Positions 60,383-64,000 of a DNA stretch of 64,000 nucleotides are shown piece after piece. Each line of letters starts with the position of its first letter. The stretch's first letter is position 1. The position numbers and the translations under genes are program-made. The notes beneath the pieces are model-generated. The model was given only the letters and a program-made list of their open reading frames with translations. It was not told the DNA's origin and ran no database searches. Origin of the DNA: Allacma fusca (taxonomy: Eukaryota > Arthropoda > Collembola > Symphypleona > Sminthuridae); contig OX359248.1 of NCBI GenBank assembly GCA_947179485.1, forward strand, positions 50,106,386-50,170,385, in the 5' to 3' direction.

Positions 60383-61689
60383 CTGAGAGGGGGGAGGTGG
60401 AGAGAGAGAGAGAAAAAAATAAAACAAGGCGACAAAAATATTTAATAGCATGTTTTACAGCATTTGGGACGTTTAATGAAATTGGGTTTAATTAATGGGA
60501 GGGAATTATTCCAAGGGAAGTTTAATTAACCCGGTGTAAATTAGTGCCCTTAATTTCCCTCGGCACTCAACGACTCACACCACCCTCGCAATAAACTCAC
60601 AATTCTCTCATTGTTTTCAGCTTCAGTTATTAATTAGAAGTTAGGTCTAGTACAGTCAAAGCTCCTTAGGGCAGACCCATTTAGAATTGCCAAAAGAATT
60701 TAATTAGCGAGGATTTGACAAGGAGAAAAATTAACGTCGTGAATGGGAACGTGCCAAATATTTTCACTCCTATTGGGAAAAGGCTCGTATTGGGGAATAA
60801 AATTAGGGAGTCTGTCATAGTAAGAGTACACTGTAGGGACACGATATGTACATACTACATAATCCCCCTGAAATGATACTGGATTTTACATTTGTCACAA
60901 TCTTTTGTTCATGCTCAATTGCATTTTTGCTTCTTTTTAAAAGTTACTGGACTCACAAGGGAGGCTTCTCGGAGCGTCTTTTTTAAAGGAAGACGTGGAA
61001 TTGAAAATAAAGTAATAGATTCGTAAGAAGGTTTTTATCCGGATATAGCGTGGGTGAAGAGGAAAAATAGTGTAGAAATTTGTAGCTAAATAGAAGTGAA
61101 TTTGTAAAAAGAGGGGATGTGTCAATAGGATATAAAATTGTGGTAACATTTGGGGGATAGTATTTTATAGCACTGGAGATTTTTGAGACCTTTGAGTAGG
61201 AAACGTTTGGAAGTGCTCCCCTTGAGAGGTATTTTATTTGGCGATAGGAAGAGAGTTTTGAAGAGTAAGGAGTCTCGAGAGGAGAAAAATGTTTGTAAAT
61301 AAAGAAAGGACAAATTGAAATTAAATGCCTTGATCGTATGAAGTTTTATGTGTTTCAGGTTCCTTTTCACACGTCATAAGAGCCACAGAGGGGACTGATA
61401 CAATAGGAAGCTATATTGATCTGCACACAATTTAAAATAAGCGGATCAAAGGCTTTAGCTCCTCATCGCTCTCTTACGCTTAGAAACTCCATACCTTTGA
61501 TCCATCTGAATGTAAGATCATGTCTAGTGTAACCCTTTTTGGTGCCATTTAGCTGGAGAGGATTCTATTCTCCTAACTTATTTCTACCAAGGTGGATAGG
61601 CTCCCTTCAATTTTTTTACCGGTCGTAGCTTCCTTCTCACACAAATTGGTGTGGAGTCAAGTCGTTGGGGCAAGAGCTCTGCTCAACCT

Positions 61690-62300
61690 CCGAGTTTTTG
61701 TGGGGTCAAACGAAGATGAACGGGTCAATTTTGAGTTTAGGGTCAATTCCTGGTAAGGCTTGAGTGAGGATTAACTGTGTGGTCCATTTTGGAAATTGGT
61801 CTAATTAGGGTCAAAGAGGTTCAGATCAAAGTAGGGTCAAAGAGGTTTAGGTCAAAATAGGGTCAAAGAGGTTCAGATCAAAGTAGGGTCAAAGAGGTTT
61901 AGGTCAAAATAGGGTCAAAGAGGTTCAGATCAAAATAGGGTCAAAGAGGTTTAGGTCAAAATAGGGTCAAAGAGGTTCAGGTCAAACTGGTATTAAGGGC
62001 GTATAGATCAAAATCGGGTCAAAAACGTTTAGGTCAAAATGAAAACATAGTGTTGGGTCAAAACAAGGTCAAAGAGTTTCAGGTCTATTCCAACCCAATT
62101 TGGAAGATTCGAAAGATTTGTGGCCTTGCATAATTTAGGTCCTAGAGAGGGTCATTGTCAAAGATTTCATCAGAGTGCCGGTCGAAATGTGAAAATTTTT
62201 AAGCATTCAAATTGGGTCAATTTAAAAATGAGGTTAAAGATTTGACGCAATTAGGACCAAAACGGGGCCATACATTAGTGTTCAAAAGGGGTCCACATAT
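61690..62300. repeat. 26-bp minisatellite, GGTCAAAGAGGTTCAGATCA
   Basis: The core at about 61807-61990 has around 7 copies, alternating CAGATCAAA and TAGGTCAAA forms, which gives a 52-bp higher-order pattern. Diverged GGTCAA sequence flanks it. Confidence 0.9.
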
Positions 62301-63179
62301 TTTTAAAAAGTGTGATTTGAAGTGGTCGACGTAAGTATGTTTTGGAGTGGGAATTTTTTTTGAAGTTGATCTTATTTTTTAGGTCCTGGTCGGAGCGATA
62401 TTCTGGTGAGAATAGGTAGATGCCTTGGCTGAAGTTGTGCCTTTTAAGTATTGGAAGAAGTGAGAGTTAAGGAAGAGCGGGCATTAGGGCTCCGATAAGA
62501 GCGGAACTTTGACACTAAAAATGAAGGAAATGTGAGGAAGGGTAAAAGGGCGGAATGGAAAATGGGGAGAATTTATGGAAAGGTGTGGGAAACAAGACTT
62601 GGGAAAACTTGTTATTTTTCCCTCCTCACCCTCCCCAAAGCTCTGTGTTCGGGCATTGTGACTGGGAAATCGGATACAAGATTACATTTGTCCCGTGTCA
62701 ATGGTAAAGATATGGAGAAAGCGTGAAAATAAGGGACGTGTGTCTTTCCCTGTTTATCTCCGCTCATAAAAGTAACGATGTCGTCGAGAGAGCGTGAGTC
62801 TCCTTGAAAGGAATTAGAGTCAAGTACAATAATGGAATTTGTTCAAGTATGTGTAAGTCATCACCCTGTGGAGCACAAAGACCAAGGCACAATACGCCAG
62901 TCTCTGTAAGTGCTTTTCAAACGACAAACTTTATAATATTCATAAACATTATGTTCCTGGCCTAACGGAGCACTATAAAGTCAAGCAACGACAATAACTC
63001 CCACTCTCTTCTGCTCCCTCGAGATCCCGGACACAGCTCTGCGCGGCTCTTCAATTTCAAAACAATCGTCTCCAACTTCACTCCAATCTTAACTTTCAAG
63101 TAGGAGCTTGATTGGGGTTTAGGAGACAATTTTAGAACTTGTCAAGTATAAGTAAGAGAATTTGTGGGACATGGCTATT

Positions 63180-64000
63180 AGTATCCTTTCAACTTGAACT
63201 GGTAATAAATACATGACTACAACTTGACCTTAACATAAACTTGAACTTGACCTTGACTTGATTTTGAACTGAACTGAAAGTTTCAGTTGGTTTTAACTTA
63301 ACCTTGAGTTTGAAGTTGACCTTAACTTGTCTTAACTTATATTTGACCACTACTTGAACTTGAACTTAAATTTGACCATTACTTGAACTTGAACTTACAT
63401 TTGACCATTACTTGAACTTGAACTTAAAATTGAACTTAACTTGAACTCTTGCTTCAAATTGAACTTAACTTGAACTCTTGCTTCAAATTGAACTTGACTT
63501 GAACTCTTGCTTCAAATTGAACTTAACTTGAACTCTTGCTTCAAATTGAACTTAACTTGAACTCTTGCTTCAAATTGAACTTAACTTGAACTCGTTCTTC
63601 AAATTGGTCGTAAGTTGAACTTAAATTGAATTTGAGCATCAAATTAACCTAAACTTCCTTGACATTCTTGAAAGAATACAATCTGAAGCTTAATTGGTCT
63701 TGAATGTGTATAACATAAAACTAGACACACATGATCTAAAAGACATACTTTACCAAAACTTTGCCCACGCCTTAACTTGATCTTCATCTAAAACTTGGTA
63801 TCTATGCAATTTATCCAAAAGGGGACATTGACTTGCGTGTCACTCAAAACTTGACCTAAAACTTGACCTAAAACTTGACCTAAAACTTGACCTAAAACTT
63901 GACCTAAAACTTGACCTAAAACTTGACCTAAAACTTGACCTAAAACTTGACCTAAAACTTGTCCTAAAACTTGACATAAAACTTGACCTAAAACTTGACA
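63180..64000. repeat. 29-bp then 12-bp ACTTGACCTAAA minisatellite, runs off the window
   Basis: Copies with AACTTGAACTCTTGCTTCAA (about 63430-63600) are followed, after 250 bp of related sequence, by at least 12 copies of ACTTGACCTAAA from about 63847 to the end. The array is cut by the window edge. Confidence 0.92.

Larger units (their letters stand above)
60383..64000. other. Sequence upstream of the first visible exon (intron or 5' flank)
   Basis: No Ig1, signal peptide or promoter was recognised. It contains a GA-rich tract (about 60388-60415), a 26-bp array and a 29/12-bp array that runs off the window. A plus frame at 62532-62726 has no supporting signal. Confidence 0.5.

Noticed and set aside
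62532-62726. Plus-strand frame of 64 residues
   Set aside because: Short, basic, no domain and no promoter, splice or polyadenylation support.
60383-64000. Ig1 or signal-peptide exon of the Dscam gene
   Set aside because: I searched by eye for an Ig1 pattern and a phase-1 donor on the minus strand and found none; the exon is probably beyond the window.
1-64000. Transposon or retroelement coding genes
   Set aside because: No transposase, reverse transcriptase or integrase motifs were seen in the frames on either strand; repeats here are tandem arrays and short non-coding words.

Overview
This window is eukaryotic and arthropod-like. It is AT-rich and holds one large multi-exon gene on the minus strand. 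I can read 31 coding exons between 60382 and 3339, all with GT-AG borders and matching phases. They give about 1,940 residues of a Dscam-family (Down syndrome cell adhesion molecule) receptor. In transcript order (right to left) the domains are Ig2 to Ig9, FN3 1 to 4, Ig10, FN3 5 and 6, a transmembrane helix, and a long cytoplasmic tail ending in ...SIAV. The 5' end (promoter, signal peptide, Ig1) was not found and probably lies beyond position 64000. Domain order and many local motifs match arthropod Dscam proteins. The host looks pancrustacean; copepod-like is only a guess from intron style.

The most interesting feature is the Ig7 position. Two complete, single-exon, phase-matched Ig7-type domains sit in tandem there: exon 7A at 41013-41336 and exon 7B at 38976-39284. 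Every other two-exon Ig domain is present once. This is the layout expected for two mutually exclusive Ig7 exons, as in insect Dscam2 (Dscam-L2). No large variable arrays of half-Ig2 or half-Ig3 exons like those of hypervariable Dscam1 are visible. A 14-base microexon (45460-45473) joins Ig5 to Ig6.

Layout: 1-3338 is 3' flank and probable 3' UTR, with a 22-bp minisatellite. 3339-10340 holds the cytoplasmic exons. 13211-13357 is the transmembrane exon. 16113-30608 holds FN3 domains and Ig10. 31001-60382 holds Ig9 back to Ig2. 60383-64000 is intron or upstream sequence with no exon that I recognise.

Most of the remaining DNA is intron. Many introns carry one or more tandem minisatellites with units of about 9 to 80 bp. 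Units differ between introns but share a word set such as TTGACCT/AGGTCAA, ACTTGAA and AAATTTTG. Many long open frames in the window are products of these arrays and are not genes. A short dispersed word (TTATAACGAGAG followed by GGACTGTA) and AGGTCA-rich intron patches recur on both strands. I saw no transposase, reverse transcriptase, rRNA, tRNA or CRISPR array.
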